This document shows positions 24,853 to 33,043 of a stretch of DNA of 64,000 bases, piece by piece (positions within the stretch are counted from its first letter, which is position 1; every line of letters starts with the position of its first letter). This DNA comes from Romboutsia lituseburensis DSM 797 (GTDB lineage Bacteria > Bacillota > Clostridia > Peptostreptococcales > Peptostreptococcaceae). Position numbers and translations under genes: made by a program. The notes beneath the pieces were generated by a model. The model searched no databases and was not told where the DNA came from. It worked only from the letters and a program-made list of their open reading frames with translations. The stretch spans positions 434,001-498,000 of the forward strand of contig NZ_FNGW01000003.1 of the NCBI RefSeq assembly GCF_900103615.1. Reading direction: 5' to 3'.

Positions 24853-25449
24853 TTATTTAGAATGTATATAATAATTTTCTTTTATAACCTCTAATACATT
24901 TTGAGCCAACCTTTCATTCTCTTCTGTTGTAAGCTTTTGTTTGTAGTATTCTTCAAAAGATATAGGTTTATCTATATATATTGTAACTCTATTAAAAAGT
25001 TTATAATTACTTATAATAGATATTGGTACTACTTGAGCTTTTCCTTTTATTGCAAAAACTGATAGTCCCGCTTTTGCTTGTCCAAATCCAGGCTCTTTAA
25101 TTCTAGTCCCTTCAGGGAATATACCTAATACATACCCATCTTTTATAGATCTTAAAATATTTTTTATCGTAGACACATCAGGCTTTTCTCTATTTATAGG
25201 AATAACATTTAACTTATTTAAAATAAATCCTAAAGGTTTTATTTTAAATAATTCCTTTTTAGCTATTGCTGCTACCTCTCTATTTCTTATAGCAGAAGCT
25301 AAAAATATTGGATCTAGATTAGATTTATGATTAGCTGCTATTATGATATTTCCTTCATCTGGAATGTTTTCTTCTCCAATTACTTTATATTTGTAAAATA
25401 CATTAGAAAAGCATCTTAATACACTTGTTACAAACTTATAAAAATTCAC
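24853..25449 (-). CDS. plsC: 1-acyl-sn-glycerol-3-phosphate acyltransferase
   Basis: Membrane-bound enzyme adding the second acyl chain to lysophosphatidic acid on the way to phosphatidic acid. The 198 residues carry the NHKSNLDP block (HxxxxD, His41/Asp46) and FPEGTR block (about 115-120), with I-A-K-K-E-L and V-P-I-S-I-I for the other two family blocks. An N-terminal hydrophobic segment (about 4-17) may embed it. It lies between cmk and ispH in the same operon. Confidence 0.94.
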   Translation of the reverse strand: MNFYKFVTSVLRCFSNVFYKYKVIGEENIPDEGNIIIAANHKSNLDPIFLASAIRNREVAAIAKKELFKIKPLGFILNKLNVIPINREKPDVSTIKNILRSIKDGYVLGIFPEGTRIKEPGFGQAKAGLSVFAIKGKAQVVPISIISNYKLFNRVTIYIDKPISFEEYYKQKLTTEENERLAQNVLEVIKENYYIHSK

Positions 25450-25472
25450 GCTTATCTCCCTTCAATTTAAAC

Positions 25473-25522
25473 ATTACAATTATTAAAGTACCTCATTTTA
25501 AAGGTACTTTAATAATTGTAAT
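25473..25522 (-). other. 21-bp perfect hairpin between cmk and plsC
   Basis: ATTACAATTATTAAAGTACCT (20 of its 21 bases shown as two parts: ATTACAATTATTAAAG and TACCT; 25473-25493) pairs perfectly with 25502-25522 around an 8-base loop. No T-run follows on the transcript (GTTTAAATTG), so it is not a normal terminator. It could be an RNA-processing or stability element inside the operon. Confidence 0.65.
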
Positions 25523-25527
25523 TTAAT

Positions 25528-26178
25528 TTATAAATTTATTTTAGACAATACAGATTCTACAACTTCATTTATATCTTTTCCTGTAGTGTCTATCTCTATA
25601 GCATCTTCAGCCTTAACTAAAGGTGCAAATTCTCTATTTGAGTCTATTTCATCTCTTTTTATTATATCATTTATTATTTCGTCAAGTTTAACTTCATATC
25701 CTTTATTTACAAGTTCTTTATATCTTCTGTTACCTCTTTCTTCAGGCGTTGCCACTAAGAAAAATTTATAATCTGCGTTAGGAAAAACATAAGAACCTAT
25801 ATCTCTACCATCTAGTATAACAGAGTTTTTTTCACCTATTTCTCTTTGAACATCAACCATTAAATATCTAACATCTTTTATTTTAGCTACATTAGACACG
25901 TTGTTGCTAACTTCCATTGTTCTTATTTCTTCTTGTAACAAGTTTCCATCCATATATATATTGTTATCTTTAAAATCAATTTGTGTATCTTTAGCTATCT
26001 TTATAACTTCATTTTCATTATTTATATCAATTTTATTTTGAAGGCATTTGTATGTTACTGCTCTATACATTGCACCTGTGTCTATATAATTTATATTTAG
26101 TTTTTCTGCTATTATTTTAGCTATTGTACTTTTACCTGCACCTGCTGGTCCATCAACTGCTATTACTAAATTTTTCAT
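25528..26178 (-). CDS. cmk: Cytidylate kinase
   Basis: Phosphorylates CMP and dCMP with ATP for nucleotide and phospholipid precursors. The 216 residues begin MKNLVIAVDGPAGAGKSTIA with the P-loop at about 10-18, followed by the substrate segment YIDTGAMYRAVT and the LDGRDIGSYVFP (about 126-137) and R-N-R-R-Y-K-E-L lid regions. It belongs to the aroH-cmk-plsC-ispH operon. Confidence 0.96.
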   Translation of the reverse strand: MKNLVIAVDGPAGAGKSTIAKIIAEKLNINYIDTGAMYRAVTYKCLQNKIDINNENEVIKIAKDTQIDFKDNNIYMDGNLLQEEIRTMEVSNNVSNVAKIKDVRYLMVDVQREIGEKNSVILDGRDIGSYVFPNADYKFFLVATPEERGNRRYKELVNKGYEVKLDEIINDIIKRDEIDSNREFAPLVKAEDAIEIDTTGKDINEVVESVLSKINL

Positions 26179-26242
26179 ATGTTGTTCTCCTAATTAACTA
26201 TTAAATTTTTAAATATTGCTTTCCAAAAACAAGGCTTCCTAT

Positions 26243-26617
26243 TTATAATTCATCCTTTGTTATATCTGTCCTTAAATTTTTAGAGTTATTTAGATATATA
26301 TGTCTTATATCACTTTTGTTTTTTTCAGTGTTTACATACATCATAACTCTTATACACATTCTTAAACTACCTTCTATATATTTTTCCTCGAAGTTTAGCA
26401 TAGGAACATCACAAATATTTAAAATTTCTCTTACTGCGACAGAAGGATATACCTTATCTAAATCACTTGTCATAGTAAAGCACATACTTATTATATCTTC
26501 TACATCAAGTAAATTTTCAATTATTATAGTTTGAATTAACTTTGCACTTTCATCTAAAATTTCTTGTTTATTATTAGATGTTACAGTTGTAGCACCTCTT
26601 ATTGCTAATACATTCAT
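26243..26617 (-). CDS. aroH: Chorismate mutase, AroH class
   Basis: Monofunctional trimeric enzyme converting chorismate to prephenate for Phe and Tyr. The 124 residues include IRGATTV at the start (Arg7), the M-C-F-T-M-T-S-D-L-D strand, and the catalytic Glu-containing MLNFEEKYIEGSLRMCIRVM segment (about 78-97). Length is normal for AroH. It lies 8 bases after the flavoprotein gene, inside the same operon. Confidence 0.92.
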   Translation of the reverse strand: MNVLAIRGATTVTSNNKQEILDESAKLIQTIIIENLLDVEDIISMCFTMTSDLDKVYPSVAVREILNICDVPMLNFEEKYIEGSLRMCIRVMMYVNTEKNKSDIRHIYLNNSKNLRTDITKDEL

Positions 26618-26625
26618 ATTATCAC

Positions 26626-27840
26626 CTACACGCTTATTCCAGCAAGATACCCCGTTGAGAAAGCTATTTGTAGATTATATCCACCAGTTTCTGCATCTAT
26701 ATCTATTACTTCCCCCGTAAAGAATAGATTGTTTATAATTTTTGATTCCATATTTGATGAATTTATCTCTTTAACAGAAATACCACCACAGGTTACCTGA
26801 GAAGTTTTTATTCCTTTACTTCCATTACATGTTAACTTCATATTTTTTATACTTTCTACTATTTTATTTTCGTCAGATTTAGTTAACTCATTTGCTTTTT
26901 TATCTGTCAATTCTAATATAGAAAATACTTCCTTTAAGAAGTTTTGTGGTAATATTCCTTTCAAGTTATTTAACACATTTTTATTCGGGTTTTCTCTTAT
27001 AGTGTTAGATATTTCATCCACGCTGATATTTGGTAAAAAGTCTATATTTAATTCTAATTCATTTTCATCTATATATTTATTTATATGAGATGAAAACTTT
27101 AATACAGCTGGACCAGTTAAACCAAAATGAGCAAATAACATATCACCAATTATAGCTATTTTTTTCTTTTTTATTTTGCAAGAAATTTCTACATTTTGCA
27201 TAGAAATACCTTGTAAATTTTTAATCCACCCTTCTTTTACTGTAATAGGAGTAAGAGCTGGATAAATTTTAGTTATAGTATGATTGTATTTTCTAAGTAT
27301 TTCATACATCATACCATCTGAACCTGTATGAGGGTAGCTTTTACCACCAGTAGATATTATAACTTTGTCTGCTAGTAGTTTCTCACCATCTTCTATTTTT
27401 ACTCCTATTACAGAATCATTTTCTACTATAATGTCTACTACTTTTTTATTTAAAAGTATCTTTACTTTATTTTTAGTTAAGTCATGCCTTAACATGTCAA
27501 TTACTTCTTCTGATTTATCTGATTTTGTATAAACTTTATGATCATTAAAGTCTTCTACTTTATACTCTAGACCATTTTGTTCTAAGTAAGATAACAAATT
27601 CATATTTGTAAAAGTATAAAAGCTACTATATAAAAATTTTTTGTTAGTTACTACTTTTTCAAAGAAGTCTTCAATATCCCTATTATTAGTGATGTTGCAT
27701 CTTCCTCCACCAGTAACTTTTAATTTTTTACCTAACTCTTCATTACGATCTATCAATATAACCTCATGATTATTTTTTGAAGCTGAAATAGCTGCCATCA
27801 TTCCTGATGGACCTGCTCCAACTACGATTACTTTAGCCAT
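26626..27840 (-). CDS. HI0933-like (YhiN family) flavoprotein
   Basis: A 404-residue NAD(P)/FAD-dependent protein with an N-terminal Rossmann motif VIVVGAGPSGMMAA, the family signature GGRCNITNN (about 44-52), and a C-terminal CGGISVKEI...GEVIDIDAETGGYNLQ motif. The biochemical role of the family is not settled; some members act in tRNA or sulfur metabolism. It starts 10 bases after a histidine phosphatase gene and 8 bases before aroH, so it is in the same transcription unit. Confidence 0.88.
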   Translation of the reverse strand: MAKVIVVGAGPSGMMAAISASKNNHEVILIDRNEELGKKLKVTGGGRCNITNNRDIEDFFEKVVTNKKFLYSSFYTFTNMNLLSYLEQNGLEYKVEDFNDHKVYTKSDKSEEVIDMLRHDLTKNKVKILLNKKVVDIIVENDSVIGVKIEDGEKLLADKVIISTGGKSYPHTGSDGMMYEILRKYNHTITKIYPALTPITVKEGWIKNLQGISMQNVEISCKIKKKKIAIIGDMLFAHFGLTGPAVLKFSSHINKYIDENELELNIDFLPNISVDEISNTIRENPNKNVLNNLKGILPQNFLKEVFSILELTDKKANELTKSDENKIVESIKNMKLTCNGSKGIKTSQVTCGGISVKEINSSNMESKIINNLFFTGEVIDIDAETGGYNLQIAFSTGYLAGISV

Positions 27841-27850
27841 AAATTTACTC

Positions 27851-28492
27851 CTATTCCAATGCTGAGTTATTTATTTTCTCATTATTTTTTATATGACTTG
27901 TATCATTCATTTTTAATACTACAGGACCATAATCTCTGAATTCAACCATATTTAAAGCTGTATTGTCTTGTTTTATTCTATAGATATTTTCCATTCCTGA
28001 GTTTAAGAAAGATAATAGCATAACTCTAACTGTTACAGAATGACTTACAAGTAATATATGTTTATTATCGTATTTTTCATTTATTTCCTTTATAAAACTA
28101 TCTACTCTTTCCTTTATTATATGAAGAGTCTCTCCACCTTCTATATTTACTAGATGTGGCTCATTTCTCCATGTAGTATAAGTATCTAAATGGTCTTTTT
28201 TTATTTCTTCGATTAATAGACCTTCCCATGCTCCAAATCCCATTTCTCTAAGTGATGGAGTTTGTTTTACTTCTATTCCTATTTTTTGTCCAACTATTTC
28301 AGCTGTTTGAACAGCTCTTCCTAAATCACTGCTATATATCAAATCTATCGGATAATTTAACATAGCTTCTGCAAGTTCTAAAGCTTGTTCTTCTCCTTTT
28401 TTAGTTAAATCTGAATTTCCATGTCCTTGAGTCTTTCCTAATATATTCCAATTAGTTTGTCCATGTCTTACTATGTAAAAAGTATTTGCCAC
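27851..28492 (-). CDS. Histidine phosphatase superfamily protein
   Basis: A 213-residue phosphohistidine-active phosphatase. The N-terminal VRHGQTNWN loop holds the catalytic His (about residue 9), and the second catalytic His is in LLVSHSVTVRV; the acidic R-E-M-G-F-G-A-W-E-G lid is also seen. Family members act on 2,3- or 3-phosphoglycerate, sugars, cobalamin precursors or signalling phosphates, and the substrate is not clear. As first gene it heads the operon ending in ispH. Confidence 0.87.
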   Translation of the reverse strand: MANTFYIVRHGQTNWNILGKTQGHGNSDLTKKGEEQALELAEAMLNYPIDLIYSSDLGRAVQTAEIVGQKIGIEVKQTPSLREMGFGAWEGLLIEEIKKDHLDTYTTWRNEPHLVNIEGGETLHIIKERVDSFIKEINEKYDNKHILLVSHSVTVRVMLLSFLNSGMENIYRIKQDNTALNMVEFRDYGPVVLKMNDTSHIKNNEKINNSALE

Positions 28493-28594
28493 TGTTATGT
28501 CCTCCTAAATTGTAATTATTTTAAACGTTTATCAAAACTTTATTATACCATAAACACGTTCTATTAAAAAGATTAATAAAATTTTATAGTAAAT

Positions 28595-29416
28595 TTATCC
28601 CTTATCTATTAATATTTCTATTTGAGCTAAAGATTTAATTTCTCCATAACTGTTAGCTCTTGTCATTATGGATACTTCATGAAAATCTCCTTTTGTTTTT
28701 ATATTATTTATTTTTATGTACTCTTTCATTATGTCATAATATTTTTTAGTATCATAAAAAGTATCATCAAAATATAAAGTTAAATAGTCTCCTTTAGGTA
28801 AAGTTATTATTTCTTTATCTGTATTTAAAATATTATCTAACTTTATCATTGTCTTTATATAAGTTAACTTATCTTTATTCATTAAATCGTCATAAGATGT
28901 AGCAAATACTATTTTATAATTAAAGCTATCATAAATTTTTTCTACTTCTAAAAGAGTTTTTCTTAAATTCATTTCAAATTCTTCATTATATCTTCCTGAG
29001 TAATCATATTTTATTAATTTTCTCATCTCATTATGTTTTGTAAACACAGTGTTCATACCTTTATTTAAAGAGTCTATTATATCATTTTCCAGATTTTCTA
29101 TACTATTTTTTATAGAATTTAATTCATATAGTTTTTTATTTATTATTTCTTTTTGATTATTAAAAGTATTTAAGATAGATTCTAAAGAATCATAGTCGTT
29201 CATAACGTCCTTTATTTCATCTAATGGTATTCCTATTGCCCTGCATTTTTTTATTATATCCATTTTTATAAAGCTTTTCATAGAATAATATCTATATCCC
29301 GTTTTTTCATTTATATAATCCGGTTTTAAAAGATCTTGTCTATCATAATGCCTTAATGTTTCAATAGATACGTTATTAAGTTTTGCCATTTCTCCTATTG
29401 AAAAATATTTTTCCAT
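28595..29416 (-). CDS. MerR family regulator with effector domain (BmrR/BltR type)
   Basis: A 273-residue activator. The MerR winged helix (MEKYFSIGEMAKLNNVSIETLRHYD, residues 1-70 in all) and dimer helix (75-120) are followed by a C-terminal GyrI-like effector-binding domain (about 130-270). The ATG at 29416 is preceded by AGAGGTG; a longer frame has a weak start. It is convergent in function with the MATE gene directly upstream, whose promoter has an exact MerR-type spacer dyad, so it probably activates that drug pump. Confidence 0.9.
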   Translation of the reverse strand: MEKYFSIGEMAKLNNVSIETLRHYDRQDLLKPDYINEKTGYRYYSMKSFIKMDIIKKCRAIGIPLDEIKDVMNDYDSLESILNTFNNQKEIINKKLYELNSIKNSIENLENDIIDSLNKGMNTVFTKHNEMRKLIKYDYSGRYNEEFEMNLRKTLLEVEKIYDSFNYKIVFATSYDDLMNKDKLTYIKTMIKLDNILNTDKEIITLPKGDYLTLYFDDTFYDTKKYYDIMKEYIKINNIKTKGDFHEVSIMTRANSYGEIKSLAQIEILIDKG

Positions 29417-29513
29417 GTAATCACCTCTATATAATTTTAACAATATATAATATTATACAAAAAACAACAACTTATATTAAACCTATTTGTAATATTATTA
29501 TATTTATCCAAAC

Positions 29514-29540
29514 AAAAAAGGAGTTTAAAAACTCCTTTTT
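29514..29540 (-). terminator. Terminator of the MATE gene
   Basis: Stem AAAAAGGAGTTT / AAACTCCTTTTT with a very small loop, between the MATE gene and the MerR gene. Confidence 0.85.
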
Positions 29541-29567
29541 ATTATAATATGCTATATTTTTCTATTT

Positions 29568-30887
29568 TTATGCTACTTCATAAACATGTTCTATAGACTT
29601 GTTAGTAGAAGTATTTATATTTGATATTATATTTATTGCTACAAATGTTAAGCATTCTGAAAGTAGTGTTCCTGCCCATATTCCATTTGCACCAAATATC
29701 TTTGAAAGTACTATTAAAGATATTGGTAAGAATATTACTGATCTAAATAAACATATTATTGTAGATAATTTAGGCATTTCTATAGCTTGATAGTACACTA
29801 TAGTTCCTATATTTAAACCTACAAAGAAATAACTTAAACTTGTAAGTCTAACACCAAAGTAAGCTATTTCTAAAACTTTAGGATCATTTGTAAATATAGA
29901 TATTAGCTCTCTTCCAAATAAATAACAAACTAAAACGAAAAATCCAGTTGTTATTATAGATGCAATACTGTTTATTTTATAAAACCCTAAAACTTTATCG
30001 ATGTCTTTTTTACCAAAATTATAGCTTATAAGTGGTTGCGCTCCTAATGTTAAACCAAATAATACCATGTAAATGTTAGTTCCTATATAATTTATTATAC
30101 TATATGAAGCTACACCAATTTCACCCATAACTTTTACTAAAACTACATTGTGTATTAAAACTATAAATGAAAAACTTATTTGAGATAAAAATGATGGGAA
30201 TCCTATTTTTAATAAGTTATTTATAGTCTCAAGTTCTAAATTTACTCTACCAAAAGATAAGTAACCTTTTTGCTTTAAAAAATGAGGTAATAACATTGCA
30301 ACTGTCACTATTTGTCCAAGACCTGTTGCTATTGCTGCTCCTTTTATTCCTAAACCGAATTTAAATATAAATACATAATCAAGTATTACATTTGTTATAG
30401 CTCCAGCTATAGTCGATATCATTGCAAGCTTAGGTCTATTATCATTTCTTACAAAACTATTTAAAACTATACCAACTAAGTTAGGTATACAGAATAAAGC
30501 ATAGTATCTTAAATAGTCTACTGATAAGTTATGAAGTGTATTTGTCGCTCCTAGAACTTTTACTATTCCATCTGTAAATAATACACACACAATACTTATT
30601 ATTATCGATAATAATAATAAAAACTTACATACTTGTCTAAAAATATTTACGGCCTTTTCTATATTCTTAGCACCAATATTCTTAGAAACCAATGCTCCAC
30701 CACCAACGGCCATCATATTCGCTATACCAACTAGCATTACTGTAAATGGTAAAACTATGTTAACAGCTGCAAGAGCATTATCTCCTACACCTTGTCCAAC
30801 AAATATACCATCAACTATTGTATAAAGTGCTGATACTAACATAGCAAATGCAGATGGTACAGCATACTTTAAAAATTCACTAACCAT
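29568..30887 (-). CDS. MATE family multidrug efflux transporter
   Basis: A 439-residue, 12-helix membrane transporter that exports drugs in exchange for Na+ or H+. The first helix motif SALYTIVDGIFVGQGVG and the mid-protein GFPSFLSQISFS repeat (start of the second MatE half) are typical. AGAGGTG precedes the ATG. Its promoter carries a perfect MerR-family operator, so the downstream MerR gene is the likely regulator. Confidence 0.92.
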   Translation of the reverse strand: MVSEFLKYAVPSAFAMLVSALYTIVDGIFVGQGVGDNALAAVNIVLPFTVMLVGIANMMAVGGGALVSKNIGAKNIEKAVNIFRQVCKFLLLLSIIISIVCVLFTDGIVKVLGATNTLHNLSVDYLRYYALFCIPNLVGIVLNSFVRNDNRPKLAMISTIAGAITNVILDYVFIFKFGLGIKGAAIATGLGQIVTVAMLLPHFLKQKGYLSFGRVNLELETINNLLKIGFPSFLSQISFSFIVLIHNVVLVKVMGEIGVASYSIINYIGTNIYMVLFGLTLGAQPLISYNFGKKDIDKVLGFYKINSIASIITTGFFVLVCYLFGRELISIFTNDPKVLEIAYFGVRLTSLSYFFVGLNIGTIVYYQAIEMPKLSTIICLFRSVIFLPISLIVLSKIFGANGIWAGTLLSECLTFVAINIISNINTSTNKSIEHVYEVA

Positions 30888-30922
30888 ACGAATTCACCTC
30901 TTCTAATATTATTCCTTTAAAA

Positions 30923-30953
30923 ATTATAAACTCTTTTGTAACAAAAGAGTCAA
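30923..30953 (-). promoter_or_regulatory. MATE promoter with MerR-type 19-bp spacer operator
   Basis: Minus-strand TTGACT (30948-30953) and TATAAT (30923-30928) are separated by 19 bases, the long spacer typical of MerR-activated promoters. The spacer is filled by a perfect 21-bp dyad ACTCTTTTGT-T-ACAAAAGAGT (30930-30950, minus-strand sense). Confidence 0.85.
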
Positions 30954-31094
30954 TATTTTTAAATTGTTAAGTTTTTAATTTTTAGAAAGGTTATTTTTTC
31001 CATTTATATTAATTAAATGATATAATAGTTATTTGTTAAGACTATTGATATATATTGATAATTTTAGTCATTAATTTTGGAAAGGAGATATTTT

Positions 31095-32264
31095 ATGTTT
31101 TCTAATTTATTAATTAAATTTTTTATTAAAAATAATGAAGATATCCAAAATGAAGAGGTTCGAAATAAGTATGGATATTTAGCTGGTGCTGTAGGGATAG
31201 TTGCTAATTTGTTATTATTTATTGTAAAGATTTCAGTAGGTTTAATAACATCTAGTATAGCTGTTACCGCAGATGCATTTAACAATTTTTCTGATATGGC
31301 ATCATCTATAATAACTATGGTAGGTTTTAAACTTGCGAGCATGCCACCAGATAAGGAACATCCTTTTGGACATGGTAGATTAGAGTATATATCAGCTTTA
31401 GTGGTAGCTTTTATGGTTATGCTGGTTGGGATACAGTTTGTAAAATCATCAATTGAAAGAATTTTAAATCCTATTCCAGTAAAATTTCAACTAATACCTT
31501 TTATTCTTTTATTTATTTCTATATTAGCTAAACTTTGGCTGAGCAATTTTAATAAATTTGTAGGAAATAAAATAAACTCATCAGCACTTAAAGCTGCTTC
31601 TGTTGATGCTTTAGGAGATGTATTTACTTCTTCTTGCGTTGTTGTATCATTCTTAGCTGCTAGGTTTACTAATCTGCCTCTTGATGGTTATATTGGTATA
31701 CTGGTTTCTCTTGCTATATTGTATGCAGGATTTACGTTAGTCAAAGAAACTATAAGTCCACTCCTAGGAGAAGCACCTGACTTAGATCTTGTGCAAAAAA
31801 TCAATGAATATGTCTTATCTTATGAACATATTAGTGGTGTACATGACTTAATTGTACATAATTACGGTGTCGGAAGATGTATAGCTTCTCTTCATGCTGA
31901 AATTCCATCTAATATAAATATTATGACTATTCACGATATTATTGATAAAGCTGAAAGAGAAATTTCTAAAGAGTTAAAAATTCATTTAGTTATTCATATG
32001 GACCCTGTATGCGTTGAGACTAAAGAAGTATCAGAAGCTAGAGAAGAAATTCAAAATATCATAGATTCTAATTCTAATATCAAGTCTATGCATGATTTTA
32101 GAGTTGTAGGAGACGGAGATAAAAAAAATTTAGTTTTTGACATTGTTGTATTCCATGAAAATAAAGTTAGTGATGATGACTTAATAGACTATATTAATAA
32201 TGAAATAAAATCTATTCATCCTCAATATAACTGTATTATTACTGTAGACCGAGAATATCATTAA
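31095..32264 (+). CDS. Cation diffusion facilitator family transporter
   Basis: A 389-residue metal/H+ antiporter with six helices in residues about 25-210 and a long cytosolic C-terminal domain (215-389) that binds metal. The family pairs NNFSD (helix II) and DALGD (helix V) supply the transport metal site; GHGRLEYI follows. Zn2+, Mn2+ or Fe2+ may be substrates, and the C-terminal domain is longer than in ZitB-type proteins. AAGGAGAT precedes ATG 31095. A Crp/Fnr gene follows after 35 bases. Confidence 0.88.
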   Translation: MFSNLLIKFFIKNNEDIQNEEVRNKYGYLAGAVGIVANLLLFIVKISVGLITSSIAVTADAFNNFSDMASSIITMVGFKLASMPPDKEHPFGHGRLEYISALVVAFMVMLVGIQFVKSSIERILNPIPVKFQLIPFILLFISILAKLWLSNFNKFVGNKINSSALKAASVDALGDVFTSSCVVVSFLAARFTNLPLDGYIGILVSLAILYAGFTLVKETISPLLGEAPDLDLVQKINEYVLSYEHISGVHDLIVHNYGVGRCIASLHAEIPSNINIMTIHDIIDKAEREISKELKIHLVIHMDPVCVETKEVSEAREEIQNIIDSNSNIKSMHDFRVVGDGDKKNLVFDIVVFHENKVSDDDLIDYINNEIKSIHPQYNCIITVDREYH

Positions 32265-32299
32265 CCATACAATGAGTGTATATTTATAGGAGGAATTTT

Positions 32300-32980
32300 A
32301 TGAATGTTTGGAGTGAATTAATTAACCTATATCCATTTTTAGATAAGCTGAATGCAAAATCTCAAACTATAATAAAAAATGCTTTAATTGTAAAAGATTT
32401 CAATGAAGGTTACACTTTAATTCATGAAGGAGCTTCTTGTTTAGGTTTTTCATTGATAATTAAAGGTTCCATTAGAGTGTATAAACTTTCAGATAAGGGA
32501 CGAGAAGCTACACTGTACAAATTAAATGCAGGTGATACGTGTTATCTATCTATGTCTTGTATGCTTAGTGAAGATTCTTATCCAGCTTTTGCAGAAGTTT
32601 TAGAACAATCTATAATTGTTTTTATACCAAGTAATATATTTAATGAATTTGTTTATAATACATTAGATTTCCAAAAGTATATATTTAAAAATCTTTATAG
32701 TAAATTTAATGACGTTTTAGGTGTTCTAGAAGAAATTGCATTTGAAAGAATTGATGTTAGAGTTGCTAAATACTTACTTTTAACATCTCAAAAAACTAAT
32801 AATAGTAAATTTATATACCTAACTCAAGAAAAAATTGCACAAGAGCTTGGAACTAGTAGAGAAGTTATTAGCAGAATGCTTACTGATTTTAAAAATAAAG
32901 AAATAATAACTTCTCAAAGAGGAAAAATCACTATATTAGATTTTGAAAAACTTAAATCTATATCTAGCTTAGTAAAATAA
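32300..32980 (+). CDS. Crp/Fnr family transcriptional regulator
   Basis: A 226-residue regulator with an N-terminal cyclic-nucleotide-binding-like beta roll (about 15-125), a dimer helix and a C-terminal winged helix (QEKIAQELGTSREVISRMLTDF, about 172-193). It lacks the Fnr cysteine cluster, so it senses something other than through an Fe-S cluster of that type. AGGAGG fixes the ATG at 32300; the upstream frame begins eight codons earlier. It is probably co-transcribed with the metal transporter. Confidence 0.87.
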   Translation: MNVWSELINLYPFLDKLNAKSQTIIKNALIVKDFNEGYTLIHEGASCLGFSLIIKGSIRVYKLSDKGREATLYKLNAGDTCYLSMSCMLSEDSYPAFAEVLEQSIIVFIPSNIFNEFVYNTLDFQKYIFKNLYSKFNDVLGVLEEIAFERIDVRVAKYLLLTSQKTNNSKFIYLTQEKIAQELGTSREVISRMLTDFKNKEIITSQRGKITILDFEKLKSISSLVK

Positions 32981-32981
32981 T

Positions 32982-33020
32982 AAAAGGAGCAAATCTCTAT
33001 ATTGAGAATGCTCCTTTTTT
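32982..33020. terminator. Bidirectional terminator
   Basis: A stem AAAAGGAGCA / TGCTCCTTTT with an inner TCTC/GAGA pairing and flanking T-runs. It lies between the Crp/Fnr gene (+) and the wall hydrolase gene (-). Confidence 0.88.
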
Positions 33021-33043
33021 GTTTTTATAGCTGGTATTATTTA

